Assembly (NCBI GenBank): GCA_964575185.1 | Contig: CAZNPW010000016.1 | Span: 1 to 58,427 of the forward strand | Source of the DNA: CAZNPW01 sp964575185 | GTDB lineage: Bacteria; Pseudomonadota; Alphaproteobacteria; Rhodobacterales; Rhodobacteraceae | Direction of reading: 5' to 3' | Length of the DNA stretch: 58,427 bases | In this document: positions 15,756 to 24,518 of the stretch, piece after piece | Layout: every line of letters begins with the position of its first letter | Numbering within the stretch: the stretch's first letter is position 1 | Position numbers and translations under genes: made by a program | Notes under the pieces: model-generated | What the model was told of the DNA's origin: nothing | Seen by the model: the letters and a program-made list of their open reading frames with translations, nothing else | Databases searched by the model: none

Positions 15756-18053
15756 TCAGCCCTCGCGCTCGGGATCGAAGCGCAAGAGGCGCAGCGCGTT
15801 CAGCGTCACGAGGACCGTGGCGCCGGTGTCGGCAAGGATCGCGATCCAAAGCCCGGTCAGCCCCAGCACCGAGGTGACGAGGAACACCGCCTTCAACCCG
15901 AGCGCGATCGTCACGTTCTGCCGGATGTTGGCCATCGCCGCGCGCGACAGGCGGATCGTCGCGGCAATGTCGGTCACGCGGTCGCGCAGGATGGCGGCAT
16001 CGCCCGTCTCCAGCGCCACGTCGGTGCCCGAGCCCATCGCCACGCCGACGCTCGCCTGCTTCAGCGCCGGGGCGTCGTTGATGCCGTCGCCGATCATCAT
16101 CACGCCGCCCTGCGCGCTCATGGCCTTGATGGCACGGAGCTTGTCCTCGGGCATCAGGTCGGCCTGGAACGCGAGGCCCAGCCCGCCCGCGATGGCGGCG
16201 GCGGTGCGGGGGTTGTCGCCGGTCAGCATCACCGGCGACACCCCCAGCGCCTGAAGCTGCCGCACCGCCTCCACCGCCTCGGCCCGCGCTTCGTCGCGCA
16301 TGGCGATGAGGCCGAGCGGGGTTCGCTCGCGGAACACTGCAACCGCCGTCTTGCCCTCGTCCTCGAACGCCGTCGCCTGCCGCAGGCCGGCCACGTCCAG
16401 GCCGCCGCTTTCCATCGCGTGGCGCGGCGAGGCGACCCAGGCGGGCGCATCGCCCACCGTCGCGGTGACGCCCCTGCCCACCAGCGCCCGGGCGTCGCGC
16501 GACGGCAGCGCCGTCACCCCCGCCTCTTTCGCCCGGGTCAGGATGGCCACGGCCAGCGGGTGCCCCGACCCCGTCTCGACCCCGGCGGCGACGGCCAGCA
16601 GTTCCGCCTCGGTCGTGGTGCCGAAGGTCAGAAGGTCGGTCACGCGCGGCCGGCCGTGGGTCAGCGTGCCGGTCTTGTCGAAGGCGATGCGGCTGACCCT
16701 GGCCGTCGCCTCGATCACCGCGCCGCCCTTCATCAGGAGACCGCGCCGCGCGCCGGCAGACAGGGCCGAGGCGATCGAGGCGGGGACCGAGATCACCAGC
16801 GCGCAGGGGCAGGCGATCAGCAGGAGCGACAGGCCGCGGTAGATCCAGGTGTCCCATGGCTGCGCATAGGCGAGCGGCGGCACCAGCACGACCAGCGCCG
16901 CCACCACGACCACGCCGGGCATGTACCAGCGGCTGAAGCGGTCGATGAAGCGTTCGGTCGGCGCGCGCGCCTCCTCCGCCTCTTCCACCAGCCGGATGAT
17001 GCGGGCGATGGTGTTGTCTTCGGGGCCCTTGGTGACGCGCACCCGCAGCGCCGCCTCGGTGTTGATCGAGCCGGCGAAGACCGCCATGCCCGGACCCTTG
17101 GTGACCGGCACGCTTTCGCCCGTCACCGGGCTGTCGTCGACGCCCGAGGTGCCTTCGGTGATCTCGCCGTCCGCCGGGACGCGGTCGCCGGGTCGGACGA
17201 GCAGCATCTGCCCGATCGTCAGGGCGGCGGCCGGGACCTCGCGCGGCTGGCCGTTCTCCTCGATCACGGCGGTCTTGGGAACGAGGTTCGCCAGCGACCG
17301 GATGCTGTCGCGGGCCTTTCCGGCCGCGATGCCTTCCAGCAGTTCGCCGACCGCGAACAGGAACACGACCAGCGCCGCCTCGCCCGCCGCGTCGATGAAC
17401 AAGGCACCGATGGCGGCGACCGTCATCAGGCTTTCGATGGTGAAGGGCTGCCCGACCCGCAGCGCCGCGAAGGCGCGCCGGGCGATGGGGGCGAGGCCGA
17501 TGATGCAGGCGGCGATGAAGCCCCAGCGTCCGATCCCGGGGAAGGCATAGCTCGCCGCCCAGGCGACCCCGTAGAGCACGCCGGTCAGGATGACGAGCCG
17601 GCCCTTTCCGGTCTGGAACCAGCGCTTGTCGCGATCGGCGGGGTCATTGTGGACATGGCCGGGGCTGCCATGCCCCGAAGCATCGCGTTGTGGCGTCGCC
17701 GCGGCCTGGGGGGCGTGATCGTGGCCAGCATGATCGTCACCCGCGTGACCTTCGTGCGCGTCGTCCTTGCCGCTCGCGGCGGGGCCGCCCGGCAGAACGA
17801 GCGCCCTTTCGGCCCCGGGCCCGCGTGGCGCGATCCCATAGCCCAAGGATCTGACGGTCTTTTCGATGTTTTCGCGGCTTGTCCTGCCCTCGTCCAGTGT
17901 CAGGCGCAGGCGCTCGGTCATAAGCCCGACCTCGACGCCCGTGACCCCCGGCAACCGCCCGACCGCATCCTTGATCTTGGAAGCGCAGGACCCGCAGTCC
18001 ATGCCAGAGACCGTCCAGTCGCAGGCGGTCGCCGCCGGAGTCGCTTGTGCCAT
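15756..18053 (-). CDS. zntA: Zn/Cd/Pb-exporting P1B-type ATPase (ZntA-like)
   Basis: 765 residues from the ATG at 18053, which has AGAGGG about 7 bases upstream. The N-terminal metal-binding domain contains GMDCGSCASK, followed by a His/Asp-rich linker (residues ~100-150). The channel motif is CPCAL, the phosphorylation site DKTGT and the hinge GDGINDAP. This is the Zn/Cd/Pb class (P1B-2) by overall order. It pumps divalent soft metals to the periplasm. First gene of the ATPase, CDF, zinc-ribbon operon and divergent from the MerR-family regulator; the promoter between has the long 19-base spacer expected of MerR control. Confidence 0.93.
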   Translation of the reverse strand: MAQATPAATACDWTVSGMDCGSCASKIKDAVGRLPGVTGVEVGLMTERLRLTLDEGRTSRENIEKTVRSLGYGIAPRGPGAERALVLPGGPAASGKDDAHEGHAGDDHAGHDHAPQAAATPQRDASGHGSPGHVHNDPADRDKRWFQTGKGRLVILTGVLYGVAWAASYAFPGIGRWGFIAACIIGLAPIARRAFAALRVGQPFTIESLMTVAAIGALFIDAAGEAALVVFLFAVGELLEGIAAGKARDSIRSLANLVPKTAVIEENGQPREVPAAALTIGQMLLVRPGDRVPADGEITEGTSGVDDSPVTGESVPVTKGPGMAVFAGSINTEAALRVRVTKGPEDNTIARIIRLVEEAEEARAPTERFIDRFSRWYMPGVVVVAALVVLVPPLAYAQPWDTWIYRGLSLLLIACPCALVISVPASIASALSAGARRGLLMKGGAVIEATARVSRIAFDKTGTLTHGRPRVTDLLTFGTTTEAELLAVAAGVETGSGHPLAVAILTRAKEAGVTALPSRDARALVGRGVTATVGDAPAWVASPRHAMESGGLDVAGLRQATAFEDEGKTAVAVFRERTPLGLIAMRDEARAEAVEAVRQLQALGVSPVMLTGDNPRTAAAIAGGLGLAFQADLMPEDKLRAIKAMSAQGGVMMIGDGINDAPALKQASVGVAMGSGTDVALETGDAAILRDRVTDIAATIRLSRAAMANIRQNVTIALGLKAVFLVTSVLGLTGLWIAILADTGATVLVTLNALRLLRFDPEREG

Positions 18054-18098
18054 CGTCGTCCCTCTGCCCGGACGGGCCGTTGCCTTCACCGACTCGGC

Positions 18099-18129
18099 TA
18101 CCTAATGTCTCTAGCAACTATAGCTTCAA
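18099..18129 (-). promoter_or_regulatory. MerR-type promoter of the Zn/Cd/Pb ATPase operon
   Basis: On the minus strand: -35 TTGAAG (18129-18124), a 19-base spacer, then -10 TAGGTA (18104-18099). The spacer holds the dyad CTATAG-TTG-CTAGAG. The over-long spacer and the dyad resemble PbrR/CadR/ZntR operators, where the bound activator twists DNA to align the two elements. The start codon at 18053 lies about 45 bases downstream. Confidence 0.75.
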
Positions 18130-18139
18130 GGGGGTTTTG

Positions 18140-18589
18140 ATGCTGACCATCGGAAAGCTTGCGGCGGAGGCCGGGGTCAAGGTCCCGACCATCCGCTACT
18201 ACGAACAGATCGGTCTTCTGCCCGGGGCCGACCGCAGCGCGGGCAACCAGCGGCTCTATGACCGCCGGGCGCGCGACCGGCTGGCCTTCATCCGCCACGC
18301 CCGCGACCTGGGCTTCACGCTCGAGGCGATCCGCGACCTGCTCAGCCTGTCGGACAGGCCCGACCAGCCCTGCGCCGCCGCCGACGCCATCGCGCGGGCG
18401 CAGCTGTCCGAGGTCGAGCACCGGCTCGCCCGGCTGACGGCGCTGAAGGGCGAGCTGGAGCGGATGGTCGCGCAATGCGCGCACGGCACGATCGCCGACT
18501 GCCGGGTGATCGAGGTGCTGGGCGACCACGGGCTCTGCGCCCACGACCATCAGGCCACCGCCACCGTCCCCCAGGCCAGGACGGCGTAG
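18140..18589 (+). CDS. MerR-family divalent-metal sensor (ZntR/CadR/PbrR-like)
   Basis: 149 residues. The winged helix-turn-helix is residues 1-70 (MLTIGKLAAEAGVKVPTIRY), followed by the dimerisation helix and a metal loop QCAHGTIADC. A Cys in DQPCAAAD sits where divalent-metal sensors (ZntR, CadR, PbrR) have their extra Cys and CueR has Ser, so Zn/Cd/Pb is favoured over Cu. The C-terminal end adds CAHDH. It is divergent from the zntA-type gene it should activate. Its last 40 bases overlap the 3' end of the convergent membrane-protein gene. Confidence 0.88.
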   Translation: MLTIGKLAAEAGVKVPTIRYYEQIGLLPGADRSAGNQRLYDRRARDRLAFIRHARDLGFTLEAIRDLLSLSDRPDQPCAAADAIARAQLSEVEHRLARLTALKGELERMVAQCAHGTIADCRVIEVLGDHGLCAHDHQATATVPQARTA

Positions 18590-18975
18590 CGCCCCGCCTT
18601 GGCCAGCGTCACGACCACGGCCACGCGCCACAACGGCTCGCGCATCAGGCCCGCCGCGACGACGAGCGGGTCGCCGATCACCGGAACCCAGGACAGGAAC
18701 AGCGTCCACCAGCCGCGGCGGCCATACAGCGCCTGCGCGCGCGCCAGCGCGGCGGGGGAGACGGGCGACCAGCGCCAGGCGGCCCCGTCGCGCATCAGCC
18801 GCCCGAGGCCCCACATCGCGAGCGACCCCAGGACGTTGCCCGCAGTGGCGACCGCCAGCAGCAGCCACAGCGGATGCCCGCCCGCGAGGATCAGCGCGAC
18901 CAGGACGACCTCGGACTGCGCCGGGATCAGGGTCGCGGCGACGAAGGCCGCGAGGAACAGGCCGGCCAGCGCCAT
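18550..18975 (-). CDS. YqaA/DedA-like small membrane protein
   Basis: 141 residues with about four hydrophobic helices (FLAAFVAATLIPAQSEVVLV, FLSWVPVIGDPLVVAAG). The VTT/SNARE-associated fold of YqaA-like proteins is recognisable from EVVLVALILAGGHPLWLLL and GNVLGS. Function is unsettled; DedA relatives are linked to lipid scrambling and membrane energetics. It is 3 bases downstream of the His-tailed MFS gene and overlaps the end of the merR gene tail to tail by 40 bases. Confidence 0.8.
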   Translation of the reverse strand: MALAGLFLAAFVAATLIPAQSEVVLVALILAGGHPLWLLLAVATAGNVLGSLAMWGLGRLMRDGAAWRWSPVSPAALARAQALYGRRGWWTLFLSWVPVIGDPLVVAAGLMREPLWRVAVVVTLAKAGRYAVLAWGTVAVA

Positions 18976-18978
18976 GGC

Positions 18979-20280
18979 TCAGGCCGGCCAGCGGCGGTGC
19001 AGCGCGTCGATGACGAGCGGATGGCGGTGCGGGCGGCCGTGTCCGGCGAGGTGCGGGTGGCCGGGGGGCAGGTCGGGATGCGCATGGGCCAGCTCGCCCG
19101 GGTCGAGGGCGGGCCAGAGCCGGACGACGGCCACCAGCGCCACCGCGCCGAGGCCCGCGAGGAGAAGCGCCGCCTGCGGCAGGCCGAGCGCGACCCCGGC
19201 CCGGCCGGCCAGCGGGTAGGCGATCAGCCAGGCCGCATGGCTGAGTGCGAACTGCGCGGCGAAGACGGCGGGGCGGTCGGCGGGGTGGGCCGACCGGTTC
19301 AGGATCCGCCCGATCGGGATCTGCGTCAGCGCGAAGCCCGCGCCGGTGGCGGCCCAGATCGCCATCAGCGCGGGCAGCGACCCCGCCAGCCCCGTCGTCG
19401 CCACCGCCGCCAGCATCAGCGCGGCACCCGCCAGCATCACCGGGCGGTCCGCGACCGTTTCCAGCACCCGCGGCGCCAGCACGGCGGCCAGCATCGACCC
19501 GCCCCCGAAGGCGGCAAACGCCAGCGCCACCTGCGGCGGCCCCAGGCCGAGCGCCCCCTGCACCAGCACCACGGTGTTGACGTAGACCATGGCCCCGGCG
19601 GCGGCGACCGCGACCTCCATCCCCATCAGCCCGCGCAGGCGGGGGGTGGCCAGGTAGATGCGGATGCCCTTCGTCAGGCTGTCGCCGAACCCCTGCGGCC
19701 CGCTGCCTGCGCGGCGGGGCAGGACCACGGTCGCGATCAGCGCCGCCGACAGGGCGAAGCCCGCCACGGTGCCGCCGAACAGGACCGGGAAGCTCACCAC
19801 CGTCAGCAGGGCGGCGGCGATGAGCGGGCTTGCGATCTGCTCCATGTCCTCGGTGAGGCGCATAAGGGACAGGGCGGCGGTGTAGGCGCGTTCGTCGGGC
19901 AGGATGTCGGGGATCGTGGCCTGGAAGGCGGGGGTGAAGCCCGCCGATGCCGCCTGAAGGAGGAAGATCAGGACGTAGATCTGCCAGACCTCGGTCACGA
20001 AGGGCAGCGCCATGACGACCGCCGCGCGCACGAGGTCGAGCGCCACGAGAAAGGCGCGGCGCGGCAGCCGTTCGGCCACCGCCGCCGCGACGGGGGCGAG
20101 CGTGACATAGGCCACCATCTTGATCGCGAGCGCGGTGCCGAGCACCACGCCCGCGTCCGCCCCGGCGAGCTGCCAGGCCAGCAGCCCGAGCGCCACGGTC
20201 GCTAGCCCCGTGCCGACCAGCGCCACGAGCTGCGCCGCGAACAGACGACCGAAGACCGGATGGCGCAGGACCGTCAGCAT
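18979..20280 (-). CDS. MFS exporter with His-rich C-terminal tail (NreB-like)
   Basis: 433 residues with twelve predicted membrane helices; the ATG at 20280 begins LTVLRHPVFGRLFAAQ, the usual start of the EntS/NreB group. The final ~35 residues are strikingly His-rich (HAHPDLPPGHPHLAGHGRPH). NreB, a nickel-resistance MFS exporter, has such a tail, so metal export is a reasonable inference, but drug or siderophore export is possible. It lies downstream of arsJ by 215 bases and directly upstream of the YqaA-like gene. Confidence 0.8.
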   Translation of the reverse strand: MLTVLRHPVFGRLFAAQLVALVGTGLATVALGLLAWQLAGADAGVVLGTALAIKMVAYVTLAPVAAAVAERLPRRAFLVALDLVRAAVVMALPFVTEVWQIYVLIFLLQAASAGFTPAFQATIPDILPDERAYTAALSLMRLTEDMEQIASPLIAAALLTVVSFPVLFGGTVAGFALSAALIATVVLPRRAGSGPQGFGDSLTKGIRIYLATPRLRGLMGMEVAVAAAGAMVYVNTVVLVQGALGLGPPQVALAFAAFGGGSMLAAVLAPRVLETVADRPVMLAGAALMLAAVATTGLAGSLPALMAIWAATGAGFALTQIPIGRILNRSAHPADRPAVFAAQFALSHAAWLIAYPLAGRAGVALGLPQAALLLAGLGAVALVAVVRLWPALDPGELAHAHPDLPPGHPHLAGHGRPHRHPLVIDALHRRWPA

Positions 20281-20495
20281 CGCGGACGCTTCGCCTCGGC
20301 TGCGCAGCCGATGAGGTCGCGGACGGGTGCCGGCCGGGCCCGCACGGCCGCGTGCCCCGCGTGGCGCAGGTGCCGCGCGGGGCGGTGCAGGCGGTTGACG
20401 TGGAACATCGGCCCAAGCATCGCGGGACGGTAACGTCAGCGGGGGGACAAGACAACACGGACGGCCGGCATGACGGAATCGGCGCAGCTTGCGGC

Positions 20496-21731
20496 TCACC
20501 CCCGCAGCCGCAGCGCCGCCGCCCAGCCGAGCGCGGCCATGAGCCCGGCCGTCGCCAGGCACAGCGGCAGCCCGCCCAGCTGGAAGCTGAGGCCGGACAG
20601 CAGCGTGCCCGTCAGCCGCCCGCCGGCGTTGGCCATGTAGTAGAAGCCGACGTCACGGGTGATCCGGTCCTGATCGCCGAAGGCGAGGATCAGGTAGGAA
20701 TGCACCGCGGAGTTGACCGCGAAGACGAAGCCGAAGACGAGCAGCCCGCCGATCAGGATCGCGGTCAAGGTGCCGCTTTGTCCGGGCCATGCCCAGGCCG
20801 CCAGCGCCAGCGCGAAGGGGATCGGCACCAGCAGCCCCGCCCAGAAGATCGCGCGGCGGGTGATCGCCTCGAGCGGCTGGGTCCGCGCGCCGAGCAGGCG
20901 GGGCGCCATGCCCTGCACCGCGCCGTAGGCGATGATCCACAAGGCGAGGAAGCTGCCGATCAGGAAGAACGCCTCGCGTCGCCCTTCGGCGGTGCCGTCC
21001 GACAGCACGGCCTGGAAGTAGACCGGCACGCCGACCACGAACCACACGTCCCGCGCCCCGAACAGGAACAGCCGCGCCAGGCTGAGGCGGTTGACGCGCG
21101 GGTGGGGCGAGCGCCAGCCGCCCCAGGCCTCGTCCGCCTTCATCCGGCCCGGCAGGCCAGCCGGCAGGAACAGCACGACCGCGATCAGGATCGCCGCCAG
21201 CACCGCCGCCATCCCCCAGACCACGACCTCGAACCCCGCGAGCGCCAGGAGCGCCGCGCCGAGGAAGAAGCCCAGGCCCTTGACCGCGTTCTTCGACCCG
21301 GTCAGAGCCGCGACCCAGCGGAAGAGGCCGCCGTCCTCTGCCGGCGCGAGCAGCTTCACCGCGGATTTCGACGACATCTTGGCCAGGTCCTTGGCCACGC
21401 CCGACACGCCCTGCACCGCCATGACGAAGGCGACCGATGCGGGGATGGTCCAGCCCGGGTCGAGCTGGGCCAGCGCCAGCAGCGCCGCCACCTGCAGCGC
21501 CAGACCCGCATGAAGCGTTGCCGCCAGCCCGAACCGGGCGGCCAGCCACCCGGCGGCAAGGTTGGTCACGATCCCCGCCACCTCGTAGAGCAGGAACAGC
21601 CAGGCGAGCTGGACCGGCGTGAAGCCCAGCGAATTGAAGTGCAAGAGCACCAGCATCCGCAGCGCGCCGTCCGACAGCATGAAGGCCCAGTAGGCCGCCG
21701 TGACGGCGGCGTAGGCGCGCAGCGGGTTCAC
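20496..21731 (-). CDS. arsJ: Organoarsenical efflux MFS transporter ArsJ
   Basis: 411 residues from a GTG that overlaps the GAPDH stop (GTGA). ArsJ-type features: AAYWAFMLSDGALRMLVLLH at the N-terminus, GVSGVAKDLAKMSSKSAVK and GSKNAVKGLGFFLG. Known role: export of 1-arseno-3-phosphoglycerate made by the adjacent GAPDH from arsenate and glyceraldehyde-3-phosphate, giving arsenate resistance. The gene order regulator, GAPDH, arsJ is the established context for this pathway. Confidence 0.93.
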   Translation of the reverse strand: MNPLRAYAAVTAAYWAFMLSDGALRMLVLLHFNSLGFTPVQLAWLFLLYEVAGIVTNLAAGWLAARFGLAATLHAGLALQVAALLALAQLDPGWTIPASVAFVMAVQGVSGVAKDLAKMSSKSAVKLLAPAEDGGLFRWVAALTGSKNAVKGLGFFLGAALLALAGFEVVVWGMAAVLAAILIAVVLFLPAGLPGRMKADEAWGGWRSPHPRVNRLSLARLFLFGARDVWFVVGVPVYFQAVLSDGTAEGRREAFFLIGSFLALWIIAYGAVQGMAPRLLGARTQPLEAITRRAIFWAGLLVPIPFALALAAWAWPGQSGTLTAILIGGLLVFGFVFAVNSAVHSYLILAFGDQDRITRDVGFYYMANAGGRLTGTLLSGLSFQLGGLPLCLATAGLMAALGWAAALRLRG

Positions 21732-22735
21732 ATCCGCCCCGCGATCATCCGCGCGATGTCGGCGAGGCGGCAGGCGTAGCCCCATTCGTTGTCGTACCAG
21801 GCGTAGACCTTCACCTGCGTGCCGTTCACCACCATCGTCGATTGCGCGTCGACGACGGCCGACCGGCGGTCGTTCAGGAAGTCCGACGACACCAGCGCGC
21901 GCGTCTCGAACCCGAGGATGCCCCTCAGCGGGCCGTCCGCGGCGGCCGCGAAGAGGGCGTTCACCTCCTCGACCGTCGTCGGCCTTTCCACCTCGAACAC
22001 GCAGTCGGTGATCGAGGCGTTCAGAAGCGGCACCCGGATCGCGTGGCCGTTCAGGCGGCCCGCGAGTTCGGGGTAGATGAGCGCGATGGCGGTGGCGCTG
22101 CCGGTCGTCGTCGGGATCAGGTTCAGCAGCGCCGACCGCGCGCGGCGCATGTCCTTGGCCGGGCGGTCCACGATGACCTGCGTGTTCGTCACGTCGTGGA
22201 TCGTGGTGATCGACCCGTGCCGGATGCCCGGCCCCTCGTGGATCACCTTCACGACGGGCGCGAGGCAGTTCGTCGTGCAGGACGCCGCCGTGACCAGCCG
22301 CTGCGATCCGTCATAGAGGTGGTGGTTCACCCCGTAGACGAGGTTCAGCGCGCCGCCGTCCTTGACCGGCGCGCTCACCGCCACCTTCGTCACGCCCGCG
22401 GCGAAGTAGGGCGCGACCTTGGCCGCGGTCTTGAACACGCCGGTGCAGTCGATCACCAGATCGACCCCCATGGCCGCCAGCGGCAGGGCCTCGATCGTCT
22501 TCTCGTGGGTCAACCGGACGGACCGCCCGTCCAGCACCAGCGCGCCGTCCCCGGCAGCGACCGGCGTGCGCCAGCGGCCGTGCAGGCTGTCGAACTCCAG
22601 CAGCAGCGCGTGCTGATCCGCGTCGCCGGCGGGGTCGTTCAGCAGCACGATGTCGGCCGCGATGCCGGTATCGACCAGGTCGCGCAGCACGAGCTTTCCG
22701 ATCCGGCCGAGGCCGTTCACTGCGATCCGCGGCAT
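21728..22735 (-). CDS. ArsJ-associated glyceraldehyde-3-phosphate dehydrogenase
   Basis: 335 residues, type I GAPDH. NAD-binding start VNGLGRIGKLVLRDL, catalytic Cys in ASCTTNCLAPVV, and the C-terminal WYDNEWGY are intact. With arsenate in place of phosphate it forms 1-arseno-3-phosphoglycerate, which ArsJ exports. Its position between an arsenic regulator and arsJ, overlapping arsJ, marks it as the arsenate-pathway copy rather than the glycolytic one. It starts one base after the ArsR-ArsC stop. Confidence 0.93.
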   Translation of the reverse strand: MPRIAVNGLGRIGKLVLRDLVDTGIAADIVLLNDPAGDADQHALLLEFDSLHGRWRTPVAAGDGALVLDGRSVRLTHEKTIEALPLAAMGVDLVIDCTGVFKTAAKVAPYFAAGVTKVAVSAPVKDGGALNLVYGVNHHLYDGSQRLVTAASCTTNCLAPVVKVIHEGPGIRHGSITTIHDVTNTQVIVDRPAKDMRRARSALLNLIPTTTGSATAIALIYPELAGRLNGHAIRVPLLNASITDCVFEVERPTTVEEVNALFAAAADGPLRGILGFETRALVSSDFLNDRRSAVVDAQSTMVVNGTQVKVYAWYDNEWGYACRLADIARMIAGRM

Positions 22736-22736
22736 G

Positions 22737-23582
22737 TCAGACCTTCGGGGCGAGTGCGGGGTCGCGCGCGATCCGGTCCACCTGCGTCTGCAGGGCCAGC
22801 CGGTTCAGCTGGTCGAACGGCAGCGCCACGAAGGCCGCGATCCGCCGCCGCAGTATGCCGTAGGTCTGTGCGAAGACCAGCGCCTTTTCGGCGTCGGTGC
22901 CGGTCGCCTTCACCGGGTCGGGCAGGCCCCAGTGCCCGGTGATCGGCTGGCCGGGCCATGGCGGGCACTCCTCGGCCGCGGCGGTGTCGCAGACGGTGAA
23001 GACGAAATCCATCACGATGCTGTCCGGCCGCTGGAACTCCGCCAGGTGCTTCGCGCGCAGGCCCGTCACGTCATGGCCGTTCCGCGCCAGCACCTCCAGC
23101 GCGAAGGGATTCAGCGCGGTGCCCGGCCGGGTGCCCGCCGAGAACGCCTGGAACTTGCTCTTTCCCAGGTCGCGCAGCAGCGCCTCGGCGAAGATCGACC
23201 GGGCGGAGTTGCCCGAACAGATGAAGAGCACGTCGAAATCGGTGTCGCGCATGGCGGTGTCCTTTCGGGCGGCGAGGAGCGGAGCGAGGAGATCGGGCCG
23301 GGCACGGCCCAGATCCAGCGCGAGGTAGCCGATCAGCGCTTCGGTCGCGTCGAGGTCGACGCTGTAGAGCAGCGCCCGGCCCTGCCGCGCGACCCGCACG
23401 AGGCCGCAGGCCGTCAGGTCCGCCAGATGGTGCGACAGCGTGTTCTGCTTCAGCAGAAGGGCCGCCGCGATGTCGGTCGGCCTGACGCCCTGCGGGGCGA
23501 AGCGCATGAGCAGACGAAAGACCGCAAGGCGGCCGGGGTGGCCGAGCGTGGTGAAGATCCGGGCGGCGGACATCTGTTCCAT
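22737..23582 (-). CDS. ArsR regulator fused to LMW-phosphatase-type arsenate reductase domain
   Basis: 281 residues in two domains. Residues ~1-95 are an ArsR winged helix (LKQNTLSHHLADLTACGLVR). Residues ~112-270 are a low-molecular-weight phosphatase/ArsC fold with the loop CSGNSARS and the general-acid Asp in LPDPVK. One protein may thus sense arsenic and either reduce arsenate or use a dead phosphatase fold as sensor. The lost second and third Cys of thioredoxin-coupled ArsC were not clearly found apart from VCDTAAAEEC. The first ATG (23582) lies in the operator; an ATG at 23573 has GGAA upstream and may be the true start. It leads the GAPDH-arsJ operon. Confidence 0.88.
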   Translation of the reverse strand: MEQMSAARIFTTLGHPGRLAVFRLLMRFAPQGVRPTDIAAALLLKQNTLSHHLADLTACGLVRVARQGRALLYSVDLDATEALIGYLALDLGRARPDLLAPLLAARKDTAMRDTDFDVLFICSGNSARSIFAEALLRDLGKSKFQAFSAGTRPGTALNPFALEVLARNGHDVTGLRAKHLAEFQRPDSIVMDFVFTVCDTAAAEECPPWPGQPITGHWGLPDPVKATGTDAEKALVFAQTYGILRRRIAAFVALPFDQLNRLALQTQVDRIARDPALAPKV

Positions 23583-23602
23583 GATTCCGGAATAAAGGAA
23601 TC
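23583..23602. promoter_or_regulatory. Candidate ArsR operator at the ars operon start
   Basis: Perfect 6-bp inverted repeat GATTCC, 8 bases, GGAATC, with a nested palindrome ATTCCGGAAT. It immediately precedes the first possible start codon of the ArsR-ArsC fusion, as expected for autorepression. It is AT-rich against its surroundings. Confidence 0.6.
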
Positions 23603-23812
23603 ACGGCGGATGTCCAGTGAAGTTTGGATGACGCAGGCCCGGCGGTGAGGCTGCAAAGCGCCGGTCCCCTGCTTCGTGCGGCAGGCGGTCGGGTCGGCAG
23701 GCCCGGCGCTTGCCGCCGGCCCCGATCCCGGCGGCGGGTGCGCGCGCGGCGGAAAACCGGAACGGTCGCCCTTCACGGCTCTGCCTTCAGCCACCCCGTC
23801 TGCGTGACGCCG

Positions 23813-24496
23813 CTACCCCGCCGGGGTCGTCACTTGGGCAATCTCTGCGATCATCTGCTCGGTGGTGCGCATGCGGCAGTAATGCCCGTCCATCTGGTCG
23901 AGCGACACGCGATGCCGCCGTTCCTCCTGCGCGGCGCAGGCGTCGCTGATCTGGGTGACCAGGAAGCCCCGGTCCGCCGCGTCGCGCACCGCGCATTCGA
24001 CGCACTGGTCGGTGCAGATGCCGTAGATGACCAGGTATTCGATCCCCAGGTTGCGCAGGACGTATTCGACGTTGGTGGAGTTGAAGATGCCGCTCGCGGT
24101 CTTGGGGATGACGATCTCGTTCGGCAGCGGGGCCACGTCGGGGATCACCTGCGCCTCCCACGACCCCTTCGGGAAGAACAGCCCCGAGATCTTGTGGTCG
24201 AGGCTGCGGTCGCGGCCGTCGAGCGTGGCGGCTTCGATGGTGGTGAAGATGACCTCGATCCCCGCAGCGCGGGCGGCGGCCTGCAGGCGCTGCTGGTTGG
24301 GGATCAGCACGTCGCGGATGCGGTCGAGGAAGGAGAGGTTCCTGGCCGTCGGGCTGCCGGGCTGCGCGGCCGCGGCGTGCTGGGCGGGGGACCATTCGGC
24401 GTTCTGCATGTCGATCGACAGGAGCGCGGTGCGGCGCGGGTCGATGGGCCTTTCGCGGTAGGCGCCGCCGGGGGCGTCGATGGCGGGGATCTGCAT
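23813..24496 (-). CDS. Isochorismatase-family cysteine hydrolase
   Basis: 227 residues. Catalytic triad candidates are Asp in LSIDMQNAEW, Lys in IPKTASGIFN and Cys in YGICTDQCVE with a preceding cis-peptide pattern. The family includes ureidoacrylate, biuret and N-carbamoyl-amine amidohydrolases and nicotinamidase, which cleave small amides. AAAGGAC lies about 7 bases before the ATG. It ends the leftward operon of an ABC importer and RpiR regulator, so it probably hydrolyses the imported amide to release ammonia. Confidence 0.85.
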   Translation of the reverse strand: MQIPAIDAPGGAYRERPIDPRRTALLSIDMQNAEWSPAQHAAAAQPGSPTARNLSFLDRIRDVLIPNQQRLQAAARAAGIEVIFTTIEAATLDGRDRSLDHKISGLFFPKGSWEAQVIPDVAPLPNEIVIPKTASGIFNSTNVEYVLRNLGIEYLVIYGICTDQCVECAVRDAADRGFLVTQISDACAAQEERRHRVSLDQMDGHYCRMRTTEQMIAEIAQVTTPAG

Positions 24497-24518
24497 GGGC
24501 TGTCCTTTCAGGGTCGCG

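Noticed and set aside
14412..18140. A 1242-codon open frame on the plus strand, opposite the CDF and P-type ATPase genes
   Set aside because: Very Arg/His/Gly/Asp-rich, without any family motif, and exactly antisense to well-recognised genes. It is a by-product of high third-position GC. The same holds for other long antisense frames, such as 4499-6529 and 27309-30032.
20274..20420. 48-codon frame overlapping the start of the His-tailed MFS gene
   Set aside because: No good ribosome site and composition typical of GC-rich noise. It could be a leader peptide but cannot be supported from one sequence.
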